A program made the position numbers and the translations under genes. Shown in pieces: positions 26,621 to 35,579 of a stretch of DNA of 64,000 bases; the stretch's first letter is position 1; the number at the start of each line of letters is the position of its first letter. The DNA is from Bifidobacterium erythrocebi. GTDB lineage: Bacteria; Actinomycetota; Actinomycetes; Actinomycetales; Bifidobacteriaceae. The notes under the pieces were generated by a model. That model saw only the letters and a list, made by a program, of their open reading frames with translations. It was not told where the DNA came from and did no database searches. Where the stretch lies: assembly GCF_012932675.1 (NCBI RefSeq), contig NZ_JAAIIF010000014.1:58705-122704 (forward strand). The letters run 5' to 3'.

Positions 26621-27916
26621 TCACTGCACGATCGCCGCGGCCGCGGGCTCCAGCCGCGCATTGGCCAGGCTGCGTTCCCGGTACCCCTCATGGTCGAATC
26701 CGCCCGCATCTTCCGTACGGATGCGGCTCTCCTCCAGGGTCTGACCGATGATCGCAATGCCCTGGGCTATCTCCTCCAGCGAGGGGCGGGTGAAGTTCAG
26801 ACGGAAATCACGCTCATACCCCTTGCCCGTCACGCTCATGATGTCGCCGGGGATCACCGCCACGTGACGCTTGGCCAGCAGATCGTAGAAGCGTTCGGGG
26901 TCGATATCGTCCGCCATGCGGCACCCGATGAAGTAGCCACCGGTCGGTCGGATGTAACGCAGCGTGGTCGCCGGGATCGTATCCAGCGCATCGATCATCG
27001 CCCTGGCCTTGCCCTTGTACAGTCGCTTGAGGTATTCCACATGGCTTTGGAAGTCGTAGTTCTTGATGAATTCGGCGAGCAGCACCTGCCAGTAGTAATT
27101 CGAATGGGAATCCACGACCTGCTTGGCCACGATGAGCTTGCGCATCAGCTCGCCCGACGCCATCACGAATCCGAGTCGGGTGCTCGGCGCAAGCACTTTG
27201 GAGAACGACCCCGAATAGATGACCCTGCCGTCCGTGTCCATGGACTTGATCTTCGCGATCGGCTCGCCGGTGTACAGCAGCTCGCCATACGGGTCGTCCT
27301 CGAAAATCAGCACATCGTATTTCCTGGCGATCTCGTACAGCGCCTTGCGCTTGTTCAGCGGCATCGACGTGCCCAGCGGATTCTGGAACGTCGGGATCAC
27401 GTAGATCATCTTCACGTTCGGCGTGGTCTGCAGTATGAGTTCCAATGCGTCCAGGTCCATGGACTCCTGGTCGAGGTCCATCGGCACCGGAAGGGCCGTC
27501 ACGCCGTAGCTTTGTACCGCCTTGACCGCGCCGGAGAAGGTCTGGTCCTCGCACAGCACCACATCGCCCTCGTTGCACAGCACCTTGACCGCAAGGTCCA
27601 TGCCCTGCGTGGAGCCGGAGACGATCATCACGTCGTCGTCGCATTCGATGCCGCTGTACCGCGCCAGGCGCATCTTGATGAGTTCGCGCAACGGTGCGTA
27701 GCCTTCGGTCGGGGAATACTGCAGGAACGTGTCGGGCGGGTATTCGTCGTACATTTTCGCGGAAATCGTGCGCAGGGTATCCATGGGGAACGCGTCGGTG
27801 GAGGGGTAGCCGTAGGCGAAGGAGATCACGTCGCCTTCGTCGTTGACTTTCTTCGCGTTGTCGCGGAGCTTGGACGAGGTGAGATGTTCCACACGGTTGG
27901 CGAATGAGTACTGCAT
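26621..27916 (-). CDS. PLP-dependent aminotransferase, fold type I (2-aminoadipate/aromatic type)
   Basis: A 431-residue class I/II aminotransferase with the Lys-containing motif SGSFSKVLAPSTRLGF, the phosphate-binding SGSTQGMDL, and IPTFQNPLG for the Asn. The pattern is that of stand-alone domains related to MocR/LysN-like enzymes; there is no N-terminal winged helix, so it is an enzyme and not a regulator. The C-terminal ~40 residues extend beyond the usual end and look flexible. It sits between amino-acid ABC genes and the D-2-hydroxyacid dehydrogenase. A hairpin upstream (27965-27991) may attenuate read-through from the ABC genes. Confidence 0.88.
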   Translation of the reverse strand: MQYSFANRVEHLTSSKLRDNAKKVNDEGDVISFAYGYPSTDAFPMDTLRTISAKMYDEYPPDTFLQYSPTEGYAPLRELIKMRLARYSGIECDDDVMIVSGSTQGMDLAVKVLCNEGDVVLCEDQTFSGAVKAVQSYGVTALPVPMDLDQESMDLDALELILQTTPNVKMIYVIPTFQNPLGTSMPLNKRKALYEIARKYDVLIFEDDPYGELLYTGEPIAKIKSMDTDGRVIYSGSFSKVLAPSTRLGFVMASGELMRKLIVAKQVVDSHSNYYWQVLLAEFIKNYDFQSHVEYLKRLYKGKARAMIDALDTIPATTLRYIRPTGGYFIGCRMADDIDPERFYDLLAKRHVAVIPGDIMSVTGKGYERDFRLNFTRPSLEEIAQGIAIIGQTLEESRIRTEDAGGFDHEGYRERSLANARLEPAAAAIVQ

Positions 27917-27964
27917 GATATTGCTTCTTTCAGTGGTTACATATGGTCGTGTATGCCAGCTCAG

Positions 27965-27991
27965 GGCGGGCGGTTTGCGCTGACGCCCGCC
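27965..27991 (-). terminator. Possible attenuator hairpin between ABC and aminotransferase genes
   Basis: GGCGGGCG at the left and CGCCCGCC at the right with an 11-base loop. No T-run follows on the minus strand, so complete termination is unlikely. It sits in the 168-bp gap between the ATPase at 28085-28831 and the aminotransferase. Confidence 0.4.
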
Positions 27992-28084
27992 GCGATGGTT
28001 GAGATGGTGATGATGATGGGGACGGCCATAACGGCCGTGATGATGCTGAGAATGATTGTTCCTTGCCTTGCGGGTGTCTGCCGG

Positions 28085-28831
28085 TCAGGCCGCGAGCTGG
28101 TCGGTGAACCTGGAGAGGAAGTCCCTTGTGCGTTGTTCCTTCGGGTGTTCGAAGATCTCCTGCGGCGTGCCTTGTTCGAGCACGACGCCCTTATCCATGA
28201 ACACCACCCTGTCGGCGATCTCGTAGGCGAATTTCATCTCGTGGGTCACGAGGATCATGGTCGCGCCGGCATCGGCGATCTCGCGCAGCAGCTCAAGCAC
28301 CTGCCCTACCAGTTCGGGGTCGAGCGCCGATGTTGGCTCGTCGAACAGGGTGATTTTCGGGTTGAGCGCGAGCGCCCTGGCGATGCCGATGCGCTGCTGC
28401 TGGCCGCCGGACAGCTGGCTGGGGTAGAAATCCCTGCGTTCGGAAAGCCCGACCTTGTCGATCAGTTCGTCGGCGAGCGCGTACGCTTCCTCCTTGGTTT
28501 TCTTTCCTGTGGCGATGGCTGGCATGGCGATGTTGTCCAACGCGGTTTTGTTTTGGAACAGGGCGTAGTTCTGGAACACCATGGCCGTTTGACGCTGGTA
28601 GGCGATGATGTCGCGTTTCCTGGCGGTTTTCGTGTCGATATGCGTCTCGTCCAGGTCGATGGTGCCTTCGTCCGCGCGCTCCAGGAAATTCAGGCATCGC
28701 AGGAACGTGGTCTTGCCCGAACCGCTGGAGCCGAGGATGACGATCACCTCGCCGTCGTTCACGTCCATATCAACGCCGTTGAGCACTTGCTGCTTGCCGA
28801 AATGCTTGCGGATTCCACGGATCTTCATCAT
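28085..28831 (-). CDS. Polar amino-acid ABC transporter ATP-binding protein (first ATPase)
   Basis: A 248-residue PAAT ATPase: Walker [16 protein letters not shown], signature [16 protein letters not shown], Walker [14 protein letters not shown]-loop VTHEM. The ATG at 28831 overlaps the stop codon of the permease (TAATG), with GGAGG nine bases upstream; a second ATG follows directly. The open frame extends upstream to 29014 but only as overlap with the permease. With the permease and the binding protein it is a complete importer for a polar amino acid or derivative. Confidence 0.93.
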   Translation of the reverse strand: MMKIRGIRKHFGKQQVLNGVDMDVNDGEVIVILGSSGSGKTTFLRCLNFLERADEGTIDLDETHIDTKTARKRDIIAYQRQTAMVFQNYALFQNKTALDNIAMPAIATGKKTKEEAYALADELIDKVGLSERRDFYPSQLSGGQQQRIGIARALALNPKITLFDEPTSALDPELVGQVLELLREIADAGATMILVTHEMKFAYEIADRVVFMDKGVVLEQGTPQEIFEHPKEQRTRDFLSRFTDQLAA

Positions 28832-29538
28832 TATGCCGCCCTCCTCATCTTGCCGGTCAGTCGATGTTCCACGAGTCCCGTGCCTTTTTCGATGCAGACG
28901 ACCACGGCCCAGTAGATCAGCGCGACGCCTACGTAGGCTTCCAGGAAGGAGTAGCTTTGCTGCCCGGAGATGGTCGCTGCGGAGAAGATGTCGACCACGC
29001 CGACCATCGAGCACAAGGCCGAGGCCTTGATGAGGTTGATGAACAGGTTGCCGAATACTGGCAGGGCCACGGGGATGGATTCGGGCAGCAGCACCCTGCG
29101 AATGGTCTGCGCTCTGGTCATGCCGATGGATTGCGCCGCATCGAGCTGGCCTTTGCGGATGGAGGCGAATGCGCCTCGGAAGATTTCGCTGGCGTTGACG
29201 ATTGCCATGATGCTCAGGCCGACGATGGCGATCCAGATGGTGTTGATGTTCTTGAATCGGATGGACCAGTGCAGTGATTGCGCAATCGGGTCGAATGCCG
29301 TGGAGCAGAACAGGTAGAGGGCCAGCAGGATCAGAACGATCGGTATGCCTTTGAACAGGGTGATGATGACCTGCAGTACCGGTGCGACCACCTTGGCGTC
29401 GTAGTAGCGCAGCAGCGCGATGATCAGGCCGAAGACGACGCCGATGACGAGTGCGACGAATGGGATCAGGAGCGTAATGCCGAGATAGTGGATGGAGTAT
29501 GCGATGGACTTGACCATTGCCTGGAAGTTGAACTGCAT
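28831..29538 (-). CDS. Amino-acid ABC transporter permease
   Basis: A 235-residue permease of the His/Glu/Gln family with about five membrane segments. The conserved EAA loop (about residues 150-190) is visible in [20 protein letters not shown]. It lies 13 bp after the binding-protein gene and overlaps the ATPase gene at its stop codon, so the three are translationally linked. Substrate is an amino acid by family. Confidence 0.92.
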   Translation of the reverse strand: MQFNFQAMVKSIAYSIHYLGITLLIPFVALVIGVVFGLIIALLRYYDAKVVAPVLQVIITLFKGIPIVLILLALYLFCSTAFDPIAQSLHWSIRFKNINTIWIAIVGLSIMAIVNASEIFRGAFASIRKGQLDAAQSIGMTRAQTIRRVLLPESIPVALPVFGNLFINLIKASALCSMVGVVDIFSAATISGQQSYSFLEAYVGVALIYWAVVVCIEKGTGLVEHRLTGKMRRAA

Positions 29539-29551
29539 GATGTCACCTCGC

Positions 29552-30385
29552 TCAGTCCTCCGGCACGTAGTCGGCGCCGTAATACTGTTCGGACAGCTTC
29601 TTGAAGGTGCCGTCCTTCTTCAGTTCCGCCATGGCCTTGTTGACCCTGTCGATGAGGTCCTTGTCGTCGGACTTGTTGAACAGGATGTACGAGGAGGACT
29701 TGTTGACGGCCTTGTCACTGCCTTTGAGCCCCTTGTGGAAGGCGTTGTTCCACAGGTCGAGCGAGTATTGCGGGGCCAAAGTGGCGTCGTAGGAGCCGGA
29801 GGTCAGTCCCTGCACGATCTGTTCGTTGCTGTAGGTGCCGTACGTGAGCTTGAATGCGTCGGGGTGTTCCTTCAGGTAGCTTTCGGCCATGGCCGCCTGG
29901 TTCGTGGCGGTGGTGACGTATACCTTCTTGCCCTTCAGATCGTCGAAGCTTTGGTAGACCTTGCCGTTGGAGGGATCGGAGATGATCAGCGTATCCCACT
30001 TGGTCAGGCCGACTGTACCGTAGGTGAACTTGGCCTTGCGTTCGGCGTTGTTCTCGTATTCGTATGCGGCGATCTGGGCCTTGCCGCTGCTCAGATTGGA
30101 CAGCGAGGTGGGGAAGTCGCTGCCTTCGAACGTGAACTTGTAATACTTGGACAGTTTCTGTTCCACGGCCTTCATGATGGCGATGTCGTAGCCGTCGAGT
30201 TCGCCGTCCTCGTTCATCGAGCAGAAGGGCTTGCCGTCGTTGCCGGTGGCGATGGTGATCTCCTGCTGGTTGCCGCCGGATTCCGAGCCGGCGCTGGAGG
30301 AGCTTCCACATGCGCTCAGCGATCCGAGGGAGATGACCGTGGCGAGGATGGCGGTGGAGATGGTGGTAAGACGTGTGTTCTTCAT
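29552..30385 (-). CDS. Amino-acid ABC transporter substrate-binding lipoprotein
   Basis: A 277-residue lipoprotein (signal peptide, lipobox GSLSAC, Cys about residue 26) with a SBP_bac_3 type domain. The fold signature GYDIAIMKAVEQKL and the DDLKGKKVYVTTATN block are typical of PAAT binding proteins. It should capture the amino acid outside the membrane and deliver it to the permease 13 bp downstream. The polar region after the lipobox is a short linker. ATG 30385 follows GAAAAGGAACG. Confidence 0.92.
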   Translation of the reverse strand: MKNTRLTTISTAILATVISLGSLSACGSSSSAGSESGGNQQEITIATGNDGKPFCSMNEDGELDGYDIAIMKAVEQKLSKYYKFTFEGSDFPTSLSNLSSGKAQIAAYEYENNAERKAKFTYGTVGLTKWDTLIISDPSNGKVYQSFDDLKGKKVYVTTATNQAAMAESYLKEHPDAFKLTYGTYSNEQIVQGLTSGSYDATLAPQYSLDLWNNAFHKGLKGSDKAVNKSSSYILFNKSDDKDLIDRVNKAMAELKKDGTFKKLSEQYYGADYVPED

Positions 30386-30584
30386 GATCGTTCCTTTTCT
30401 TTCTTTCTCTACGTTCGTATTCGTGATTGGCTTATGTGATTCGCACCGTGATTCCGTTGCGATTCGCGCATTTTGGGTGCGTTGGGCCAGGCCCTGGGCA
30501 ATGCCGAGGGTCGGTTTGCGATGAATCGGATGAACGGCGAATCGCCGGGTGGCGGGGATACTGGCTTATTCGGCCAGCCGTCGA

Positions 30585-31400
30585 TTACTTCGATTCGCTG
30601 GGGACGGCGACTTTGGCCGCCACGGGAACCGGCTTCGCAATAATGCCGACGGTGCTCTTGCGCTTGTACCGAATCAGCTGCGGCACCCGCAGTTTGGGAA
30701 GCGCCACGCTATGCTTCGCCGTAAAGCTCATCTGCACTTCGATCGCCGCGAAGATGCGCTCCAGAATGAAGCTGAGTACGATGAACAGAATCGCGGCCCC
30801 CATATACGCCTCCATGGTGTGGAACGTATAGGCACCAAGCGCTTTCGCACGCCCGACCACATCCACCACGCCGATGGTGAAGGCCAACGAGGTGTCCTGA
30901 AGCAGGGCAATCGTCGTGGTACCGAAGGACGGCATCGCAATACGAATCATCTGCGGCATGATCACCTTGACGTATGTCTGTGCCTTGGTCAGACCGCAGG
31001 CGGCGCAGGCATCGAACTGATGCTGCGGAATGCTTTCGATGGAGGCCTTGATGGTTTCCGACTGGAAGGCCGCAGTGTTCAGGCCGTATGCGATATAAAT
31101 GAAAATCACCTTGTTCCATTGGGAAATATCCAATGCGAACAACGATTTGAGAAGAATCGGAACCCCGTAATACACGATATACAGCTGTACAAGAATCGGA
31201 GTTCCACGAACAAAGGAAACGAAAACCGCGCAGATCTGGCTGAGAACAACGGTTTTTTCAATCCTGACGAATGCGATGAGACAGCCGAGAATCAAACCGG
31301 CAATCGTTGCGATTCCAACGATTTCCAAGGTGACCGGCAGCACCGCGATAAGTTTGGGAAGATATTTTCCTACCAGGGACCAATTAAAATAGTCGGACAT
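30585..31400 (-). CDS. Amino-acid ABC transporter permease (upstream, second permease)
   Basis: A 271-residue permease of the same PAAT family with about five membrane segments and EAA-like loop SIPQHQFDACAACGLTKAQT. The C-terminal ~50 residues (after about 220) are basic and cytoplasmic, longer than usual. It is the first gene of the minus-strand cluster; a 199-bp gap to the binding-protein gene contains no gene I recognise. It may form a heterodimeric permease with 28831-29538 or be a second importer with the ATPase at 24786-25541. Confidence 0.88.
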   Translation of the reverse strand: MSDYFNWSLVGKYLPKLIAVLPVTLEIVGIATIAGLILGCLIAFVRIEKTVVLSQICAVFVSFVRGTPILVQLYIVYYGVPILLKSLFALDISQWNKVIFIYIAYGLNTAAFQSETIKASIESIPQHQFDACAACGLTKAQTYVKVIMPQMIRIAMPSFGTTTIALLQDTSLAFTIGVVDVVGRAKALGAYTFHTMEAYMGAAILFIVLSFILERIFAAIEVQMSFTAKHSVALPKLRVPQLIRYKRKSTVGIIAKPVPVAAKVAVPSESK

Positions 31401-31618
31401 TTCTCGTGCTCCTTCTACTGCGACAGATAGGCGGTCTGACGCATTTGATCAGGGCGAATGCGCGAAGATCGATCGGTTTGAGATATGCGGAAAGCAATGT
31501 TCAATCCTTTCAGATGATGTACATGCGACTGAGATGATTCAGGATGAATCGAGATGCATGTGGATTGGTAAAGAAGTTGGTTGTAACGATAAAAATGAAA
31601 AATTTCGCTTAATCACCG

Positions 31619-31628
31619 GTAACGTTAC
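31619..31628. promoter_or_regulatory. Perfect palindrome GTAACGTTAC upstream of the amino-acid cluster
   Basis: A 10-bp perfect palindrome inside CCGGTAACGTTACGAG, about 220 bp upstream of the first permease ATG (minus strand). LacI-type operators have such a central CG. It may be the control site of the amino-acid cluster or of the prs side. Weak evidence. Confidence 0.35.
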
Positions 31629-31745
31629 GAGCAAGATTCATCTTCGCCGCGGCGATAACACGACGGTAACGCCGCCGGCGGTATGGGCACCGCGTTACCG
31701 CCCCGCTTTTGTCGCGAAATCACATGAATCATGCCATTCATCTAC

Positions 31746-31854
31746 AAAACCCGACAGAATAGGACTGCTATTGTCGCGAAACCGCATGAGTTACGCCGCG
31801 CGTGGGCAAATCACGACAAAATGGGGGCGATGTTGTCGCAACATCGCATGAATC
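31746..31854 (+). repeat. Third copy of the 74-bp CGACA-hairpin repeat plus a partial fourth
   Basis: 31746-31819 matches the copies at 23169 and 23291: hairpin CGACAGAATAGG...CTATTGTCG, then CGCATGAGTTACGCCGCG. A partial unit with its own hairpin (CACGACAAAATGGGGGCGAT then TTGTCG) runs to 31854. The remaining part of the 31401-32056 gap is AT-richer on its left and I see no gene in it. Confidence 0.75.
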
Positions 31855-32056
31855 GGCACGACTGCGGTGCAATTGCGACACAGCTATGGCACGACTACGG
31901 CACAGCCGCAGCACTGCTGCGACAAGCGGCCCGAAAACCAGCGAAACCGCGCATCCGTACGCATGGCAACCCGACCGCCGCCGGCATGACATGGCTACGG
32001 GTACACTGGTGAAGGCTATTTCTTGCTCGTAGAACACAAAGGACGGCAGCACAATA

Positions 32057-33070
32057 ATGTCAACGATTCTTGAGGGCACTCCGGATAAACGTATGGCGCT
32101 GGTCACGGGCCGCGCATACCCCGAACTGGCCAAGGAAGTCGCAGACTGCCTGGGTACCCAGGTGTTGGAAACCACGGCATACGATTTTGCGAACGGCGAG
32201 ATGTATGTGCGTTACACCGAACCGGTTCGCGGCGCCGACGTGTTCGTGCTGCAGTGCCATTACGGTGACATCAACAAGTGGATCATGGAACAGCTCATCA
32301 TGGTGGATGCGCTCAAGCGCGCCTCGGCACGCACCATCACCGTGGTCGCGCCGTTCATGGGCTATTCCCGTCAGGACAAGAAGCATCAGGGCCGCGAGCC
32401 CATCACCGCCCGTCTGGTGTACGATCTGTTCCGCACCGCCGGCGCGAACCGCATCATGACCGTCGACCTGCATGCCGCTCAGGAGCAGGGTTTCTTCGAC
32501 GCCCCGGTCGATCATCTGACCGCCACCCCCGTGCTCATCGACTACGTGCGCAATCATCTCCCGCTGGAGAACACGACCATCGTCTCCCCCGACGCCGGCC
32601 GTATCAAGGTTTCCGAACAGTGGGCCGCCAAGCTCGGCGGTCTGCCGCTCGCATTCATCCACAAGACCCGCGACACCACGCGCCCGAACCATGCCGTCGC
32701 GCATGGCATCATCGGCGAGGTGGAAGGCCGCGACTGCGTGGTGGTGGACGATATGATCGACACCGCCGGCACGATCTGCGAGGCCGTCCGCACGCTGAAG
32801 AGCGCCGGTGCCAAGAGCGTGACGCTGGTGGCGACGCATGGCCTGCTGTCCGGTCCGGCCGTCGAACGTCTGCGTGATTGCGGCGCCAGGGAAATCGTGC
32901 TGATGGACACCGTTCCGGTTCCCGAAGAGAAGCGACTGCCGAACATGACCGTGCTGTCCGTGGCACCGCTGCTGGCCGCCGGCATCCGTTCCGTGTTCGA
33001 GGAAGGCTCCGTGGCCACGCTGCTGGAGGGGCTGCCGGAGGATATGCGTCCGCGCAATATCTACGCCTGA
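32057..33070 (+). CDS. prs: Ribose-phosphate pyrophosphokinase (PRPP synthase)
   Basis: A 337-residue class I PRPP synthase. It makes phosphoribosyl pyrophosphate from ribose 5-phosphate and ATP for nucleotide, His and Trp synthesis and for salvage enzymes such as the uracil phosphoribosyltransferase at 46562. Diagnostic elements are the flexible loop YSRQDKKHQGREPITARL, the PP-loop DLHAAQEQGFF and the PRPP-binding motif VVVDDMIDTAGT. RBS-like GGACGG precedes the ATG; a -10-like TACACT is at 32002-32007. A strong terminator follows at 33095-33133. The length is slightly above the usual ~315 because of the N-terminal extension. Confidence 0.97.
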   Translation: MSTILEGTPDKRMALVTGRAYPELAKEVADCLGTQVLETTAYDFANGEMYVRYTEPVRGADVFVLQCHYGDINKWIMEQLIMVDALKRASARTITVVAPFMGYSRQDKKHQGREPITARLVYDLFRTAGANRIMTVDLHAAQEQGFFDAPVDHLTATPVLIDYVRNHLPLENTTIVSPDAGRIKVSEQWAAKLGGLPLAFIHKTRDTTRPNHAVAHGIIGEVEGRDCVVVDDMIDTAGTICEAVRTLKSAGAKSVTLVATHGLLSGPAVERLRDCGAREIVLMDTVPVPEEKRLPNMTVLSVAPLLAAGIRSVFEEGSVATLLEGLPEDMRPRNIYA

Positions 33071-33094
33071 CCTTTTCAGTTCGTCTACGATACG

Positions 33095-33133
33095 ATAACG
33101 CCCGCAATCGGTTCGTCTGATTGCGGGCGTTAT
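33095..33133 (+). terminator. Intrinsic terminator of prs
   Basis: A 15-bp perfect stem ATAACGCCCGCAATC with its complement, followed by TTGTTTTT on the plus strand. The hairpin starts 25 bp after the prs stop codon. Confidence 0.9.
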
Positions 33134-33191
33134 TGTTTTTGCGCTTGCGGGTGCGGATTATTGCGTATGTGGCCGGCAGCGTGATCGTCTG

Positions 33192-33607
33192 GCGTGGCTG
33201 GACTGGGATATCACGCGGAACCTGCCACGCCTGCATCCTCTTGGCGTGGCCATTCCAGGGTTCCGACCGGATACGACCACGCCTGCGATCCCCAAATGTG
33301 GCCGACTCCGCATCTCAACCGGATTTGGCCACGCAATCGCCATTCCAACGTGGCAGCACCCACATCCCATCCGAATCTGGCTGCACAGGCACCATTTCAG
33401 TGTGGCCGTAGCCGTATTCCATCCGAATCCAGCCACGCCAGGCACGCCCCAGAATGGCCGAACCTAGATACCGCCCGGAACCGGCCACGCCTGTAATCTC
33501 CCAGCGTGGCCATATTCATATACCGCCCGGTTCCTGTCACATCTGTAATCCCCGAATGTGGCCGACTCTGTGTTTCCCCCGTATTTGGCTACGAGCATGA
33601 CTCGTAG
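33192..33607 (+). repeat. 52-bp phased array, eight units at exact period
   Basis: Units start at 33192, 33244, 33296, 33348, 33400, 33452, 33504 and 33556, a constant 52 bp. Each begins with a GCGTGGCC/ATGTGGCC box, has a second box like TTGGCCACGCC at about position 29-39, and ends in an AATCCCC-like stretch. Bases between the boxes vary strongly. The 672-bp gap between prs and the ABC exporter holds this array, the terminator and a 79-bp hairpin, and no gene. Confidence 0.9.
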
Positions 33608-33623
33608 CACAGACAGCGTAACA

Positions 33624-33702
33624 GGGGCTTCCGTATGACGTGTCCGACCGTAGGCTTGGCCGAACGGCCTTGAGTGTGTCGGATACGTCATACGGAAGCC
33701 CC
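33624..33702. repeat. 79-bp hairpin with conserved 29-nt loop (copy 2)
   Basis: Arms 33624-33648 and 33678-33702 (25 bp, one mismatch) and a 29-nt loop at 33649-33677 that is identical to the loop of the hairpin at 8037-8115. It follows directly after the eight-unit 52-bp array and lies 41 bp from the end of the ABC exporter gene, so it could also shape the 3' end of that mRNA. No T-run on either side. Confidence 0.9.
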
Positions 33703-33742
33703 ACCCCTGCCAAGAACAGGATTTTTCGGCAACCGGCAACCG

Positions 33743-35578
33743 TTACTGCGCCAGCGTGAACTGGCTGTTGTAGATGTCCGCGTAGAAGCCGGACTTCGCA
33801 AGCAGTTCCTCGTGGGTACCGCGTTCCACGATGTCGCCGCCGTTCATCACCAGGATCATGTCGGCGTCGCGGATGGTGGACAGGCGGTGCGCGATCACGA
33901 AGCTCGTGCGGCCCACGGTCAGCGCGTCCATGGCCTTCTGGATCAGCTCTTCGGTACGCGTATCGACCGAGGATGTGGCCTCGTCGAGAATCAGGATCGG
34001 AGCGTCCTCGACCATGGCGCGGGCGATGGTGAGCAGCTGCTTCTGGCCTTGCGAGAGCGATGCCTTGTCGTCCAGCACGGTGTCGTAGCCGTTCGGCAGC
34101 GACATGATGTAATGATGCAGGCCGACGGCCTTGCATGCGGCCACGATCTGCTCATCGGTCACGCCGGGCTTGGAGTATGCGATGTTCTCGCGCACCGTGC
34201 CGTGGAACACCCACGTGTCCTGCAGCACCATGGAGAACTGGTCGTGCACGTTCCAGCGCGGCACAGACTTGGTGTCCACACCGTCGATGGAGATCGAGCC
34301 GCCGGAGATCTCGTAGAAGCGCATGAGCAGGTTGACCATGGTGGTCTTGCCGGCACCGGTCGGGCCCACGATGGCGATCTTCTGGCCGGACTTCACCGAT
34401 GCGGAGAAGTCGTGGATGATCGTCTTGCCCGGCTCGTAGCCGAACTGCACGTGGTTGAACTCCACGTCGCCGCGCACCGGCTGGCCGTTCTGGCCGAGCA
34501 GTGCCTGCTTGCCGGATTCGTCGTCCATCTCCGGCTCCTCAAGGAAGCCGAACACGCGCTCGGATGCGGCGGCGCAGCGCTGCAGGTTCTGGAAGGCCTG
34601 GGCGAACTGCGACAGCGGCTGGGTGAACAGGCGGATGTACATCATGAACGCCACGATCACGCCGAATTCGATCTTGCCGTCCATGGCGAGCGCCGCGCCC
34701 ACCACGCATACGACCACGTAGCCGAAGTTGCCGATGAAGTTCATGAGCGGCATCATCAGGCCGGAGAGGAACTGGCTCTTCCAGCCGGAGACGTACAGGT
34801 CGTTGTTGTACTTTTCGAAGCGGCGGATGGCGTCGGCCTCGCCGCAGTACGACTTGACCACGGTGTGGCCGGTGTACATTTCCTCGACGTGGCCGTTCAC
34901 GTCGCCCAGGGCGATCTGCTGCTGGGCGAAGTACTTCTGCGAGACCTTCATGATCAGCCCCATGACGATCAGGCCGAGCAGCGAGGCACCAATGGCGCAC
35001 AACGTCATGATCACGTTGTTGTAGAACATCATGATCAGCGCGCCGAAGAACAGTGTGATGGAGGTGATGAGCGAGCCGAGCGACTGGCCGAGCGTCTGGC
35101 CGATGGCGTCCACGTCGTTGGTGATGCGGCTGAGCACGTCGCCGTAGCTGACCTTGTCGAAGTACTTGAGCGGCAGCTTGTTGATCTTCACGCTGATCGC
35201 CTCGCGCAGCTGCTGTGCGGTGCGCTGCGTCACGTTCGCCATGATCCAGCTTTGCACGTAGCAGAGCACGGCGTAGCCCACGTACAGTGCGACCAGCAGC
35301 CATGCGATGCGGTTCACCGCGTCGAAGTCGATCGAGCGCAGCACCGGTTTGCCGTGCACGATGGCCGGCAGGCCCTTGGTGATCTCGTTGGTCATGTCCT
35401 TGAGCTTGTCCGGGCCGACGATCTGGCAGACCGTGCCGGCCGCGCCGAGTATCAGCGCGAAGATCATGGCCGGAATGTAGTGGCGGCAGAAGTGCGCCAG
35501 TTTCTTCATCACGCCGCCGAAGTCCTGCGGCTTTTCAACGGGTCCGCGTCTGCGGCCGTGTCCCATGCCACCTGCCAT
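33743..35578 (-). CDS. ABC exporter half-transporter (permease-ATPase fusion), second subunit
   Basis: A 611-residue protein: six membrane segments to about residue 330, then a full ATPase domain with Walker A GPTGAGKTTM, signature SLSQGQKQLLTIARAM and Walker B ILILDEATSSVDT. The first ~25 residues are cytoplasmic and basic. One base separates the end of the upstream subunit (TGACATG) from this ATG. The pair at 33743 and 35580 forms a heterodimeric BmrCD/TM287-288-like multidrug or lipid exporter. The MarR gene directly upstream of the pair is the likely local regulator. Confidence 0.93.
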   Translation of the reverse strand: MAGGMGHGRRRGPVEKPQDFGGVMKKLAHFCRHYIPAMIFALILGAAGTVCQIVGPDKLKDMTNEITKGLPAIVHGKPVLRSIDFDAVNRIAWLLVALYVGYAVLCYVQSWIMANVTQRTAQQLREAISVKINKLPLKYFDKVSYGDVLSRITNDVDAIGQTLGQSLGSLITSITLFFGALIMMFYNNVIMTLCAIGASLLGLIVMGLIMKVSQKYFAQQQIALGDVNGHVEEMYTGHTVVKSYCGEADAIRRFEKYNNDLYVSGWKSQFLSGLMMPLMNFIGNFGYVVVCVVGAALAMDGKIEFGVIVAFMMYIRLFTQPLSQFAQAFQNLQRCAAASERVFGFLEEPEMDDESGKQALLGQNGQPVRGDVEFNHVQFGYEPGKTIIHDFSASVKSGQKIAIVGPTGAGKTTMVNLLMRFYEISGGSISIDGVDTKSVPRWNVHDQFSMVLQDTWVFHGTVRENIAYSKPGVTDEQIVAACKAVGLHHYIMSLPNGYDTVLDDKASLSQGQKQLLTIARAMVEDAPILILDEATSSVDTRTEELIQKAMDALTVGRTSFVIAHRLSTIRDADMILVMNGGDIVERGTHEELLAKSGFYADIYNSQFTLAQ

Positions 35579-35579
35579 G

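Noticed and set aside
33192..33607. tRNA or other structured RNA cluster
   Set aside because: No T-loop GGTTCGANTCC or acceptor stem pattern is seen in the units; the same check over other intergenic regions found no tRNA.
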